A DNA stretch of 13,228 nt from an uncultured Novosphingobium sp. (GTDB lineage Bacteria; Pseudomonadota; Alphaproteobacteria; Sphingomonadales; Sphingomonadaceae): NCBI GenBank assembly GCA_938005655.1, contig CALLNA010000174.1, positions 1 to 13,228 on the forward strand, read 5' to 3'. A program made the position numbers and the translations under genes. Numbering within the stretch: position 1 is the stretch's first letter; each line of letters opens with the position of its first letter. Under the pieces are notes generated by a model. The model was not told the DNA's origin and did no database searches. It worked only from the letters and a program-made list of their open reading frames with translations. Positions 5,828-12,637 of the stretch are shown piece after piece.

Positions 5828-6171
5828 TCGGCATGGACCGCCAGACCGGCGCGCAGCTTTCCGGCGATGCCCACCTCGCGCAGTCGATCTGGGACATCGT
5901 CACCACCCCGCTCGGCGCCCGCCCCATGCGCCGCGATTACGGCTCGCTGCTGTTCGAGCTGGTCGACCGGCCGCTGAACGGCGCGACCCAGCTGCTGTGC
6001 ATCATGGCCGTGGCCATGGCCATCGCCCGGTGGGAGCCGCGCATCGCCGTCAGCAGGATCCTGCTCGACGGAGAGTTCGCCGCCGGCACCGCCGTCCTCA
6101 CCGTGATCGGCCAGCGCACCGACACCCCCCAGCCCAACAGCCTGACCCGGCTGACTATCCCGATCCGCTGA
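5824..6171 (+). CDS. W: Baseplate wedge protein W (P2 gpW / T4 gp25-like)
   Basis: This gene encodes 115 residues from the GTG at 5824, which overlaps the V stop (GTGA). The GPW_gp25 family core is plain: GMDRQTGAQLSG, then HLAQSIWDIVTTPLG (17-31) and MRRDYGSLLFELVDRPLN (35-52). The RRDYGS segment with its acidic partner residues is the wedge-sheath contact in gp25. ATG 5833 is an alternative that loses three residues, but homologues usually have a few residues before GMDR. Its product connects the baseplate to the sheath, which is encoded immediately downstream. Confidence 0.93.
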   Translation: MIGMDRQTGAQLSGDAHLAQSIWDIVTTPLGARPMRRDYGSLLFELVDRPLNGATQLLCIMAVAMAIARWEPRIAVSRILLDGEFAAGTAVLTVIGQRTDTPQPNSLTRLTIPIR

Positions 6172-6182
6172 AAGGACCCTCC

Positions 6183-7307
6183 ATGCACGGCATCAAGACC
6201 AACGTCCTCGTCGAAGGCACCCGCTCGATCGCCGCCGTCGCGACCGCCGTGATCGGCGTGGTCTGCACGGCAGGCGCGGAAACCGGCGCGGCCACCAGCG
6301 CGCTGAACGACGCCTTTCCGCTCGACGAAGTGACCCTCGTCACCGATGTCCGCGCCGCCGCAGCCAAGGCCGGCACCACCGGCACGCTCAAGGCCACGAT
6401 GGAAGCTATCGCCGAGCAGACCAGCCCGATCGTGGTGGTGAAACGAATGCCCGTCATCCCCGATGCCGAGGAGCAGGAAGCCGCCGTGATCGAAGGCGTC
6501 CAGGCCTTGCTTACCTCTCAGGCGCGCACCGGGGTCAAGCCGCGCATCCTCGGCGCGCCGGGCCTTGACAGCCTGGCCACCACCACTGCGCTGGTCCCCG
6601 TCGCGAAGAAACTGCGCGGCATGGCCTACGCCCAAGTCCAGGCCGCCGCGCTTGCCGACGTGGCCGACTATGCCGAGAACTTCGGCGACCGCGAGCTGAT
6701 GCTGATCTGGCCCAACTTCACCGGCGGTTTCGCCGGCGATGCAGTCGCCCGCGGGCTGGGCCTGCGCGCCCAGATCGATGAGGAGCAGGGCTGGAACAAG
6801 ACCCTGTCCAACGTGCCGGTAGCGGGCGTCACCGGCATTTCGAAGGACGTCTATTTCGATATCCAGGATGAAAGCACCGACGCCCAGTTCCTCAACGACC
6901 TCAACGTCACCACCCTGATCCGCGCCAACGGCTTCCGCTTCTGGGGCAACCGCACCTGCTCCAGCGAACCGGGCTGGTCCTTCGAAAGCGCGGTGCGCAC
7001 CTCGCAGGTGTTGCAGGACGGCATCGCCGATGGATTGATGTGGGCGATCGACAAACGCCTTACCGAGGGCCTGATCCGCGACATCCTGGAAACGATCAAC
7101 GCCCATTTCCGCCTGCTCAAATCGCAGGGCCGGATCATCGATGCCCGAGCCTGGTTCGATCCCGCGCTCAACCCGAAGGAAGCGCTCGCCGCCGGTAAGC
7201 TGGTGATCGACTACGACTTCACCCCCACCGCCCCGCTGGAAGGCCTGACGCTGAACCAGCGCCTGACCGACCGCTACTACGCCGATTTCAGCAAGCTCGC
7301 GGCCTGA
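6183..7307 (+). CDS. FI: Contractile tail sheath protein (P2 gpFI-like)
   Basis: This gene encodes 374 residues, close to the P2 sheath length (396). The protein polymerises around the tube and contracts to drive it into the host. The N-terminus has the usual HGIKTNVLVEGTRSI strand. The middle carries a sheath core with VAGVTGISKDVYFDIQDE and FRFWGNRTCSSEPGW, the conserved GNRT turn. The C-terminal domain, about 336-374, has VIDYDFTPTAPLEGLTLNQRLTDRYY, the strand-exchange region of phage sheaths. AAGGA lies upstream of the ATG at 6183, 11 bases after the W stop. Confidence 0.95.
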   Translation: MHGIKTNVLVEGTRSIAAVATAVIGVVCTAGAETGAATSALNDAFPLDEVTLVTDVRAAAAKAGTTGTLKATMEAIAEQTSPIVVVKRMPVIPDAEEQEAAVIEGVQALLTSQARTGVKPRILGAPGLDSLATTTALVPVAKKLRGMAYAQVQAAALADVADYAENFGDRELMLIWPNFTGGFAGDAVARGLGLRAQIDEEQGWNKTLSNVPVAGVTGISKDVYFDIQDESTDAQFLNDLNVTTLIRANGFRFWGNRTCSSEPGWSFESAVRTSQVLQDGIADGLMWAIDKRLTEGLIRDILETINAHFRLLKSQGRIIDARAWFDPALNPKEALAAGKLVIDYDFTPTAPLEGLTLNQRLTDRYYADFSKLAA

Positions 7308-7358
7308 TCCGCCGCCGCGCGCCTTCCCTGACCTTCCATCCCGACCGGAGCACCGACC

Positions 7359-7868
7359 ATGGGCATGCCCTCCAAGCTCAAGAACCATAACCTCTACCTC
7401 GACGGCCAGACGCATATCGGCATCGTCGGGGAGGTCACTATTCCCAAGCTGGTGCTGAAGATGGAGGAATGGCGCGGCGGCGGGATGCTCGGCCCGATCA
7501 TGATCGATAATGGCCTGGACAAGATCGAGGTCGAGTTCGCCCTGGGCGGCCTGATGAGCAGCGCGATCCGTCAGTTCGGCGCGACCCGTCACGATGCCGT
7601 GCTGCTGCGCCACAACGGCGCCTACCAGGAAGACGGCACGGGTGCGGTGCAGGCCGCCGAGGTCATTTGCCGCGGCCGCTATTCGGAACTGGACTTCGGC
7701 AACCAGAAGCCCGGCGACGATACCGAGCACAAGTCGAAGATGGCCTGCTCCTATTACAAGCTCAGCGTCGACGGCCAGGTGTGGTTCGAAATCGACCTCC
7801 TCAACGCCGTCTTCATCGTCTTCGGCATCGACCGCTACGCCGAGATCCGCGCCGCCCTCGGCAACTGA
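7359..7868 (+). CDS. FII: Tail tube protein (P2 gpFII-like)
   Basis: This gene encodes 169 residues, matching P2 FII in size (172). It forms hexameric rings making the inner tube. Family features are PSKLKNHNLYLDG at the N-terminus, KMEEWRGGGMLGPI (about 34-47), and the long C-terminal strand region SYYKLSVDGQVWFEIDLLNAVFIVFG. The start at 7359 is preceded by a CGGAG-type Shine-Dalgarno sequence. An in-frame ATG at 7365 would remove two residues. A strong hairpin follows the gene. Tube protein is needed in far larger amounts than the downstream chaperone, which fits an attenuator there. Confidence 0.94.
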   Translation: MGMPSKLKNHNLYLDGQTHIGIVGEVTIPKLVLKMEEWRGGGMLGPIMIDNGLDKIEVEFALGGLMSSAIRQFGATRHDAVLLRHNGAYQEDGTGAVQAAEVICRGRYSELDFGNQKPGDDTEHKSKMACSYYKLSVDGQVWFEIDLLNAVFIVFGIDRYAEIRAALGN

Positions 7869-7881
7869 TCCGGCTCACCAG

Positions 7882-7919
7882 CTTCACCCCGGCGAACTAG
7901 CGGGCGCGCCGGGGTGAAG
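7882..7919 (+). terminator. 13-bp perfect hairpin between tube and chaperone genes, candidate attenuator
   Basis: CTTCACCCCGGCG at 7882-7894 pairs perfectly with CGCCGGGGTGAAG at 7907-7919, with a 12-base loop. It lies in the 80-base gap between FII and E, ending 29 bases before the E start. No T run follows on the plus strand, so it is not a canonical intrinsic terminator. It may partly stop transcription, protect the 3' end of upstream mRNA, or both. The downstream genes E to D have no other visible promoter, so any termination must be incomplete. Confidence 0.6.
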
Positions 7920-7948
7920 ACCCTCCCGCCCGCGCCAAGGAAGCCCGC

Positions 7949-8356
7949 ATGAACTCCGCAACGCCCGCCCCGGCCGAAGCCCCCGCGCCCGCAAAGGTGG
8001 AGGCCCCTGCTTCCGCCCAGGCCAGCGATGCGTCCGGCAAGACCAGCCACATCAAGATCACGCTGGTCGAACCCCTCCATCGCGATACCGGCCCGATCAC
8101 CCATCTGACCTTGCGTAAGCCAAAGGCGGGCGAAATGCGCGGGCTGACGGTCGAGGCGCTGTTCACCAGTGACATCAACGCGGTGCTTACCTTGCTGCCG
8201 CGCATCTCCGATCCGTTCATCACCGATCCGGAAGCGGCGGCGCTATCCACCGAGGACCTGGGCGAGATCGCCGGCACAGTGAAGGGTTTTTTTATGACCC
8301 CGGCGATGAAGGCGCAGGTGGCGGCGATGTTCGGGGGCGAACAGTCGAAGAACTGA
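7949..8356 (+). CDS. E: Tail assembly chaperone E (P2 gpE-like)
   Basis: This gene encodes 135 residues of the phage tail assembly chaperone family typical of P2 E and Mu gp41. An Ala/Pro-rich N-terminal extension (about 1-30) precedes the core SHIKITLVEPLHRD, LRKPKAGEMRGL and FTSDINAVLTLLPRIS (about 73-88). AAGGA lies upstream of the ATG. Near the end, GGT-TTT-TTT contains a run of seven T, where ribosomes can slip to -1 and make the longer E-E' product. The unshifted frame ends at TGA 8354-8356. The product would bind the tape measure encoded directly downstream. Confidence 0.88.
   Translation: MNSATPAPAEAPAPAKVEAPASAQASDASGKTSHIKITLVEPLHRDTGPITHLTLRKPKAGEMRGLTVEALFTSDINAVLTLLPRISDPFITDPEAAALSTEDLGEIAGTVKGFFMTPAMKAQVAAMFGGEQSKN
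8287..8293 (+). promoter_or_regulatory. Programmed -1 frameshift site (T7 run)
   Basis: Seven T bases at 8287-8293 stand in otherwise very GC-rich coding sequence. In the E frame the codons are GGT TTT TTT ATG. A slip of one base back re-pairs both Phe codons perfectly and continues TAT GAC CCC into a frame open to 8484. The position matches the E/E+E' shift of P2. Confidence 0.85.
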
Positions 8357-8484
8357 TGGCCGACATCGCCCTGATCTTCCATTGGCCGCTGTCGGAGCTG
8401 ACCGAGCTGGATCTGCATGACCTGCTCGCCTGGCGCGGCCGGGCGATCGAGCGCTGGAACCGCGTCAACCGGGCTGACAAATGA
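8356..8484 (+). CDS. E': E' part of the tail chaperone (GpE family), made mainly by -1 frameshift from E
   Basis: The -1 frame is open from the T run to TGA 8482-8484. Its last 42 residues begin MADIALIFHWPLSELTEL and continue through DLLAWRGRAIERWN. This is the conserved P2 GpE-type signature with FHWP and LLAWR. Through the frameshift at 8293, E residues 1-115 are joined to 63 residues to give a 178-aa E-E' chaperone. A separate start at ATG 8356 overlaps the E stop (TGATG) and could also produce the short form. The end overlaps the T start by four bases (ATGA). As in P2 and lambda G/GT, the ratio of short to long forms is expected to matter for tail assembly. Confidence 0.88.
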   Translation: MADIALIFHWPLSELTELDLHDLLAWRGRAIERWNRVNRADK

Positions 8485-10805
8485 GCAATGCCCTCAACCT
8501 GGTGGTGCGGTTCAGCGGCGTCGGCGATCTCGGCGGGCACCTCAAGAACCTGATCGGTCTGGGCAAGACCGGCGACCAGGCGCTGCGCGGGTTGAACCGC
8601 ACCGCGCGCGACCTGAAGGGCGAGCTGCGCGGCATCGAGGCCGAACTGGGGAAGTCCGGCGGCAATGTCACCGGCCTGATCGACCGCCAGCGCCAGCTCG
8701 AGCAGGCGATCGAGGGCGTCAACCGCCAGATCGAGCGGCAAAAACGCTTCAACGCGATCGACGGCCGCACCGCCCGGATCACCGCGCGCGGCGAGCAGCT
8801 CAAGTCCAGCGGCGCGCAGAACGTCATGGTCGGCGCGGGAATGGCGGCGCCCTTCATCCTCGCGACCAAGGCCGCGATGGATTTCTCCAGCGGCATGGTC
8901 GACATCCAGCAGAAGGCGGAGCTGACCAACGCCGAGACCGACCGGATGGGCAACACCATCCTGCTGCTCTCGCAAAGGCTCCACCAGTTGCCAGAGGACA
9001 TGCGCTCGGGCGTCGATGTGCTCGCCGGGCTCGGCCTCGATCCGCGCAAGGCGGTGCAGATGATCGGTCCGATCGGCCAGCTCGGCACCGCCTTCAAGGT
9101 CGACCTGGCGGACGGGGCCAACGCCGCCTTCGCCAATCTCAACAACCTGAAGGTGCCGATCTCGCAGACCGCCGCCGCGCTCGACATCATGGCCGCCTCG
9201 GGCAATGCCGGCGCGTTCGAAGTGAAGGACATGGCGCGCTGGTTCCCCACCCTGACCGCGCAGATGCAGGCGCTGGGGCAGAAGGGGACGCCGGCCGTGG
9301 CCGATCTGGCCGCCGCCTTGCAGATCGCCCGGCGCGGGGCCGGCGATGCCGACCAGGCCGCCAACAACGTCCAGAACCTGCTGACCAAGATCCAGGCCCC
9401 GGCGACGATCCGCGCGTTCAAGAAGAACTTCGGGGTCGACCTGCCCGCCGCGCTGAAACAGGCCTACGCCCAGGGCAAGACGCCGCTGGAAGCCATCGCC
9501 GAGCTGACGAAGAAAGCCACCGGCGGCGACCTGTCCAAGCTCGGCTTCGCCTTCGAGGACATGCAGGCCCAGGCCGCGCTGCGGACCCTGATCCAGAACC
9601 TCGACGACTATCGCCAGATTCGCGACCAGGTCGGGCAGGGCGGCGGCACGGTCGCGCGCGCCTTCAGCCAGCGCGAGGCACGCGATGCGAGCGTCGCCTG
9701 GGCGTCGTTCAAGGGCTCGCTGTCGCAGCTCGCGATCACCCTGGGCACCACGCTGCTGCCGGTCGCCACCACCTTCCTCGGCCACGTCAACAACCTTGCC
9801 GGCGCGGTCGGCCGCTGGGCGCAGGCCAACCCCAAGGCGGCCAGCACCCTGGTCTCGATCGCGGGCGGCCTGGTCGCGGCCAGGATCGGCTTCGGCGCGC
9901 TGCAATATGCGCTCGGCTCGATCCTCGGCCCGATCGCGACGGTCTGGGGCTGGTATTCGAAGCTCCGCGCGATCGGCGCGATCGGCCCCATCGTCACGGG
10001 CGCGGCGCGGGCCTTCGGCGTCCTCCGCACCGCCGCGATCTTCCTCGGCCAGGGATTGATGCGCGCCGGCATGATGATGCTTGCCAATCCGATGATCCTG
10101 GCCATCGTCGCGATCGGCGTGGCGATCGGCGTCGTCGCCTATCTGGTCTATCGCAACTGGGACAAGATCAAGGCCGCCTTCAGCGCCGGCATGGCCATGA
10201 TCGGCGCGGCCTGGACCACGGTGAAGGGCAAGTTCGATTCCGGCGTGGCCATGGTCAAGGGCGCGCTCTCCGGCCTGCCGGGGTGGCTGACCTCGCTCGG
10301 CGGCATGATGATGAGCGGGCTGCTGGCGGCGCTCAATCCCGTGCTGCTGGCGAACAAGCTGGTCGCTATCGCCCGCGCCGGCATCACCGCCTTCAAGAAC
10401 TTCTTCGGCATCAAGAGCCCGTCGCGCCTGTTCATGGCGATGGGCGGCTACATGACCCAGGGGCTGGCGCTTGGGCTCGATCGCGGCGCGGGGAGCCCGC
10501 TGCGCGCCGCCGGACGCCTGGCCAGCGGGGTCGCGGCGACCGGGGCGCTCGGCCTCGGGCCCGTCGCGGCCGGCGCGGCGAGCGGCGGCTTGCCGGATCT
10601 GCGCCCGGTCGCATCGCCCGCCGGCCTCGCCCCGCTCGCGCCGAAGGCGGCGCGATCCGCGGGGGGCGGCGCGCCGGTCGTGTTCCACATCACGGTCAAC
10701 CAACAACCGGGCGAAAACGCCGACGCCCTGGTCCAGCGGATCAAGCGCGAATTGGCCGAGGAGGTCCGGCGCGGGCGGCTTTCCTCTTACCGGGACGATT
10801 TCTGA
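8481..10805 (+). CDS. T: Tail tape measure protein (P2 gpT-like)
   Basis: This gene encodes 774 residues, near P2 gpT (815), so a tail of similar length is expected. A coiled-coil N-terminus (about 38-90) precedes a tape-measure core (about 110-305) with MVGAGMAAPFILATKAAMDF and ALDIMAASGNAGAFEVKDM. A hydrophobic region (about 415-560) includes a strong TM segment at 533-557. The widespread tape-measure motif FFGIKSPSRLFMAMGGYMTQGL occurs near 641-662. The C-terminus is a low-complexity Ala/Gly stretch and a basic helix ending RDDF. The ATG overlaps the E' stop, so translation is probably coupled. The product would sit in the tube lumen, set tail length and pass into the host membrane on contraction. 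Confidence 0.95.
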   Translation: MSNALNLVVRFSGVGDLGGHLKNLIGLGKTGDQALRGLNRTARDLKGELRGIEAELGKSGGNVTGLIDRQRQLEQAIEGVNRQIERQKRFNAIDGRTARITARGEQLKSSGAQNVMVGAGMAAPFILATKAAMDFSSGMVDIQQKAELTNAETDRMGNTILLLSQRLHQLPEDMRSGVDVLAGLGLDPRKAVQMIGPIGQLGTAFKVDLADGANAAFANLNNLKVPISQTAAALDIMAASGNAGAFEVKDMARWFPTLTAQMQALGQKGTPAVADLAAALQIARRGAGDADQAANNVQNLLTKIQAPATIRAFKKNFGVDLPAALKQAYAQGKTPLEAIAELTKKATGGDLSKLGFAFEDMQAQAALRTLIQNLDDYRQIRDQVGQGGGTVARAFSQREARDASVAWASFKGSLSQLAITLGTTLLPVATTFLGHVNNLAGAVGRWAQANPKAASTLVSIAGGLVAARIGFGALQYALGSILGPIATVWGWYSKLRAIGAIGPIVTGAARAFGVLRTAAIFLGQGLMRAGMMMLANPMILAIVAIGVAIGVVAYLVYRNWDKIKAAFSAGMAMIGAAWTTVKGKFDSGVAMVKGALSGLPGWLTSLGGMMMSGLLAALNPVLLANKLVAIARAGITAFKNFFGIKSPSRLFMAMGGYMTQGLALGLDRGAGSPLRAAGRLASGVAATGALGLGPVAAGAASGGLPDLRPVASPAGLAPLAPKAARSAGGGAPVVFHITVNQQPGENADALVQRIKRELAEEVRRGRLSSYRDDF

Positions 10806-11179
10806 TGCTCGCGGCCCTCGGCATGTTCGTCTTCTCCACCGACAGCGCGCTGTTCGACCAGCTCGACCGTGATCGCGACTGGCGCCATGCCCGCACCCCG
10901 CGCTTCGGCGCGCGCCCGGCCGGGCAGTTCCTCGGCCCGGGCGAGGACAAGATCGTGCTGCGGGGAACCCTGGTGCCCGAGCTGGCCGGGTCCTACTCCG
11001 CGATCGAGACCCTCGCCCAGATGGCCGACGACGGCGACGCCTACCAGCTCGCCGACGGCACCGGCACCCTGTTCGGCGCTTTCACCATCGACCGGCTCAG
11101 CGAGCAGCACGGCGCGATCATCGACAACGGCAAGGCCCGCGTCATCGGCTTCACCATCGAGCTGTCCCGTGCCGACTGA
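10805..11179 (+). CDS. U: Tail protein U (P2 gpU-like)
   Basis: This gene encodes 124 residues of the P2 GpU family, a small tail protein needed for assembly. The sequence begins MLAALGMFVFSTDSALFDQL and has RTPRFGARPAGQFLGPGEDKIVLRGTL (about 30-56), then FGAFTIDRLSEQH. This strand pattern is the usual GpU fold. The ATG shares one base with the T stop (TGATG). No Shine-Dalgarno sequence is seen, so coupling is likely. The end overlaps D by 11 bases. The order T-U-D is as in P2. Confidence 0.93.
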   Translation: MLAALGMFVFSTDSALFDQLDRDRDWRHARTPRFGARPAGQFLGPGEDKIVLRGTLVPELAGSYSAIETLAQMADDGDAYQLADGTGTLFGAFTIDRLSEQHGAIIDNGKARVIGFTIELSRAD

Positions 11180-12209
11180 CCCGCTCCCCGCGAAGGGCGA
11201 TGCGGCCTTCGTCCTGCCCTTCGCCGACTGGAAGGGGACGCTCGACGGGAAGGACCTGACCGACAAGCTCTCGCCCCGGCTGCTCAGCCTGCGCCTGACC
11301 GAGACGCGCGGGGAAAGCGCCGACGAGTTCGAGATCGTGCTCCACGATCACGACGGCAAGCTGGCCCTGCCGCCCGAGGGCGCGAGGCTGAAGGTGCAAC
11401 TGGGCTGGGCGCGCGGCACGGGCGTCAAGGTCGGCCTGGTCGACAAGGGCAGCTTCAAGGTGGACGAGGTGTCCTGGTCCGGCCCGCCCGATACGGTGAC
11501 GATCACCGGCCGCTCCGCCGACTTCAAGGAGAGCTTCCGCACCCGCAAGACGCGGATCTGGAAGGACCAGACCCTGGGCGGCATCCTGGGCAAGATCGCG
11601 GGCGAGCACGGCCTGGCCGCGCGGTGTCATCCCGACCTCTCGGGCAAGCCGGTCAAGGCGGCCGAGCAGCACAACAAGTCCGATATGGAGCTGCTGCGCG
11701 ACCTCGGCCGGCGCTACGACGCGGTGGCCACGACGAAGGACGGCGCGCTGATCCTCGCCCCGATCGACGCCAACACCACCGCCACCGGCAAGGCGATCCC
11801 CACCATCGCGCTGACCCGTCGCGACGGCGACCGCTATTCCTATCGCCGCGCGAGCCGCGAGAACGGCCAGGACGGGGCCGAGGCCCAGTGGCACGATCCC
11901 GCCACGGGCAAGCGCCGGAAGGTCCAGCAGGGCGGCGGCAAGCGCCGCCGGCTGAAGCGGGTCTACGCCAGCGAGGGCGACGCCAAGGCCGCCGCCGGGT
12001 CCGAGGCCAAGCGCCTCAAGCGCGCCGCCGCCTCGTTCCAGCTCGACCTCGCCTATGGCGACGCCACGGCCTCGGCCGGCGCGAAGGCCACGGCCAAGGG
12101 CTACAAGGACGAGGTCGACGCCAAGGCCTGGCGCATCGCCAAGGTCGAGCACCGCATGGACGCGGACGGCGGCTTCGTCAGCCAGATCGAGATGGAGGCG
12201 GCGGGGTAA
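11169..12209 (+). CDS. D: Baseplate hub / late control protein D (P2 gpD-like)
   Basis: This gene encodes 346 residues of the GPD family, which forms the hub beneath the spike, comparable to T4 gp27. Features are LTDKLSPRLLSLRLTETRG with DEFEIVLHDHDGKL (about 31-64), then LKVQLGW and TITGRSADFKESF. These are followed by LGGILGKIAGEHGL with HNKSDMELLRDLGRRYDA (about 168-185). The start must be GTG 11169, since no in-frame ATG occurs before Met173. It lies inside U. A very basic patch KRRKVQQGGGKRRRLKR (248-264) interrupts the C-terminal half. The name late control is historical; the protein is structural. Confidence 0.93.
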   Translation: MPTDPLPAKGDAAFVLPFADWKGTLDGKDLTDKLSPRLLSLRLTETRGESADEFEIVLHDHDGKLALPPEGARLKVQLGWARGTGVKVGLVDKGSFKVDEVSWSGPPDTVTITGRSADFKESFRTRKTRIWKDQTLGGILGKIAGEHGLAARCHPDLSGKPVKAAEQHNKSDMELLRDLGRRYDAVATTKDGALILAPIDANTTATGKAIPTIALTRRDGDRYSYRRASRENGQDGAEAQWHDPATGKRRKVQQGGGKRRRLKRVYASEGDAKAAAGSEAKRLKRAAASFQLDLAYGDATASAGAKATAKGYKDEVDAKAWRIAKVEHRMDADGGFVSQIEMEAAG

Positions 12210-12211
12210 GC

Positions 12212-12234
12212 TTCCAAATCGGATGCATTTGGAA
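12212..12234 (+). repeat. AT-rich 8-bp inverted repeat after D
   Basis: TTCCAAAT at 12212-12219 and ATTTGGAA at 12227-12234 form a perfect inverted repeat with a 7-base spacer. It is three bases after the D stop, in a 61-base gap before the thermonuclease. Its base composition stands out from the GC-rich surroundings. No T run follows, so it could be an operator or a weak hairpin; the sequence does not say which. Confidence 0.55.
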
Positions 12235-12270
12235 ATGGCGCTGGCGCGCGATCTGGCCGATTAGCGGCCC

Positions 12271-12636
12271 ATGCCGTTGCTATCGATCCTTGCCGCCAGC
12301 GCGCTTCTTTCCTGCACTGCCACCGATGGCGACACCCTGCGTTGCGGGGCGGAAAGGGTACGCCTGATCGGTATCGACGCGCCGGAGTTGCCGGGCCACT
12401 GCCGTCGCGGCCGGCGCTGCGCGGAGGGCGATCCCTGGGCCAGCAAGGATGCGCTCCAGCGCCTGGTGCGCGGCCGGCCGATCCGCCTGGAGCGCCATGG
12501 CGAGGACATCTACGGCCGCACCCTGGCCTTCGCCTGGGCGGGCAAGGTCAGCCTCTCCTGCGCCCAGCTCCGCGCGGGGCAGGCCGAGTATGTCCAGCGC
12601 TGGGATATCGACGGCCGCGCGGGGCGGTGCCGGTGA
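12271..12636 (+). CDS. Small secreted thermonuclease (staphylococcal nuclease-like)
   Basis: This gene encodes 121 residues. It is a predicted Ca2+-dependent DNA/RNA nuclease. The SNase fold motifs are TDGDTLRCG (Asp19, Asp21), RLIGIDAPEL with Arg31, Asp36 and Glu39, and DIYGRTLAF with Arg83. These correspond to the active-site R35, D40, E43 and R87 of the staphylococcal enzyme. The N-terminus (residues 1-15) is a short hydrophobic export signal without basic residues and ends LLSC, an imperfect lipobox, so it may be secreted or lipidated. An in-frame TAG at 12262 limits the start to the ATG at 12271. No clear Shine-Dalgarno sequence is seen. It follows D on the same strand and could be phage cargo or flanking host DNA. 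Confidence 0.85.
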   Translation: MPLLSILAASALLSCTATDGDTLRCGAERVRLIGIDAPELPGHCRRGRRCAEGDPWASKDALQRLVRGRPIRLERHGEDIYGRTLAFAWAGKVSLSCAQLRAGQAEYVQRWDIDGRAGRCR

Positions 12637-12637
12637 G

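Noticed and set aside
8292..10706. 804-codon open frame on the minus strand
   Set aside because: It is antisense to the tape measure gene, and its composition is typical of a GC-rich shadow (repeated R, G, D, A).
8417..11179. 920-codon plus-strand frame ending in gpU
   Set aside because: Only the final 124 codons are gpU; the rest is the tape measure gene read in another frame.
12223..12264. 13-codon frame MHLEMALARDLAD between D and the thermonuclease
   Set aside because: It is too short, has no Shine-Dalgarno sequence and overlaps the inverted repeat. There is no support as a gene.
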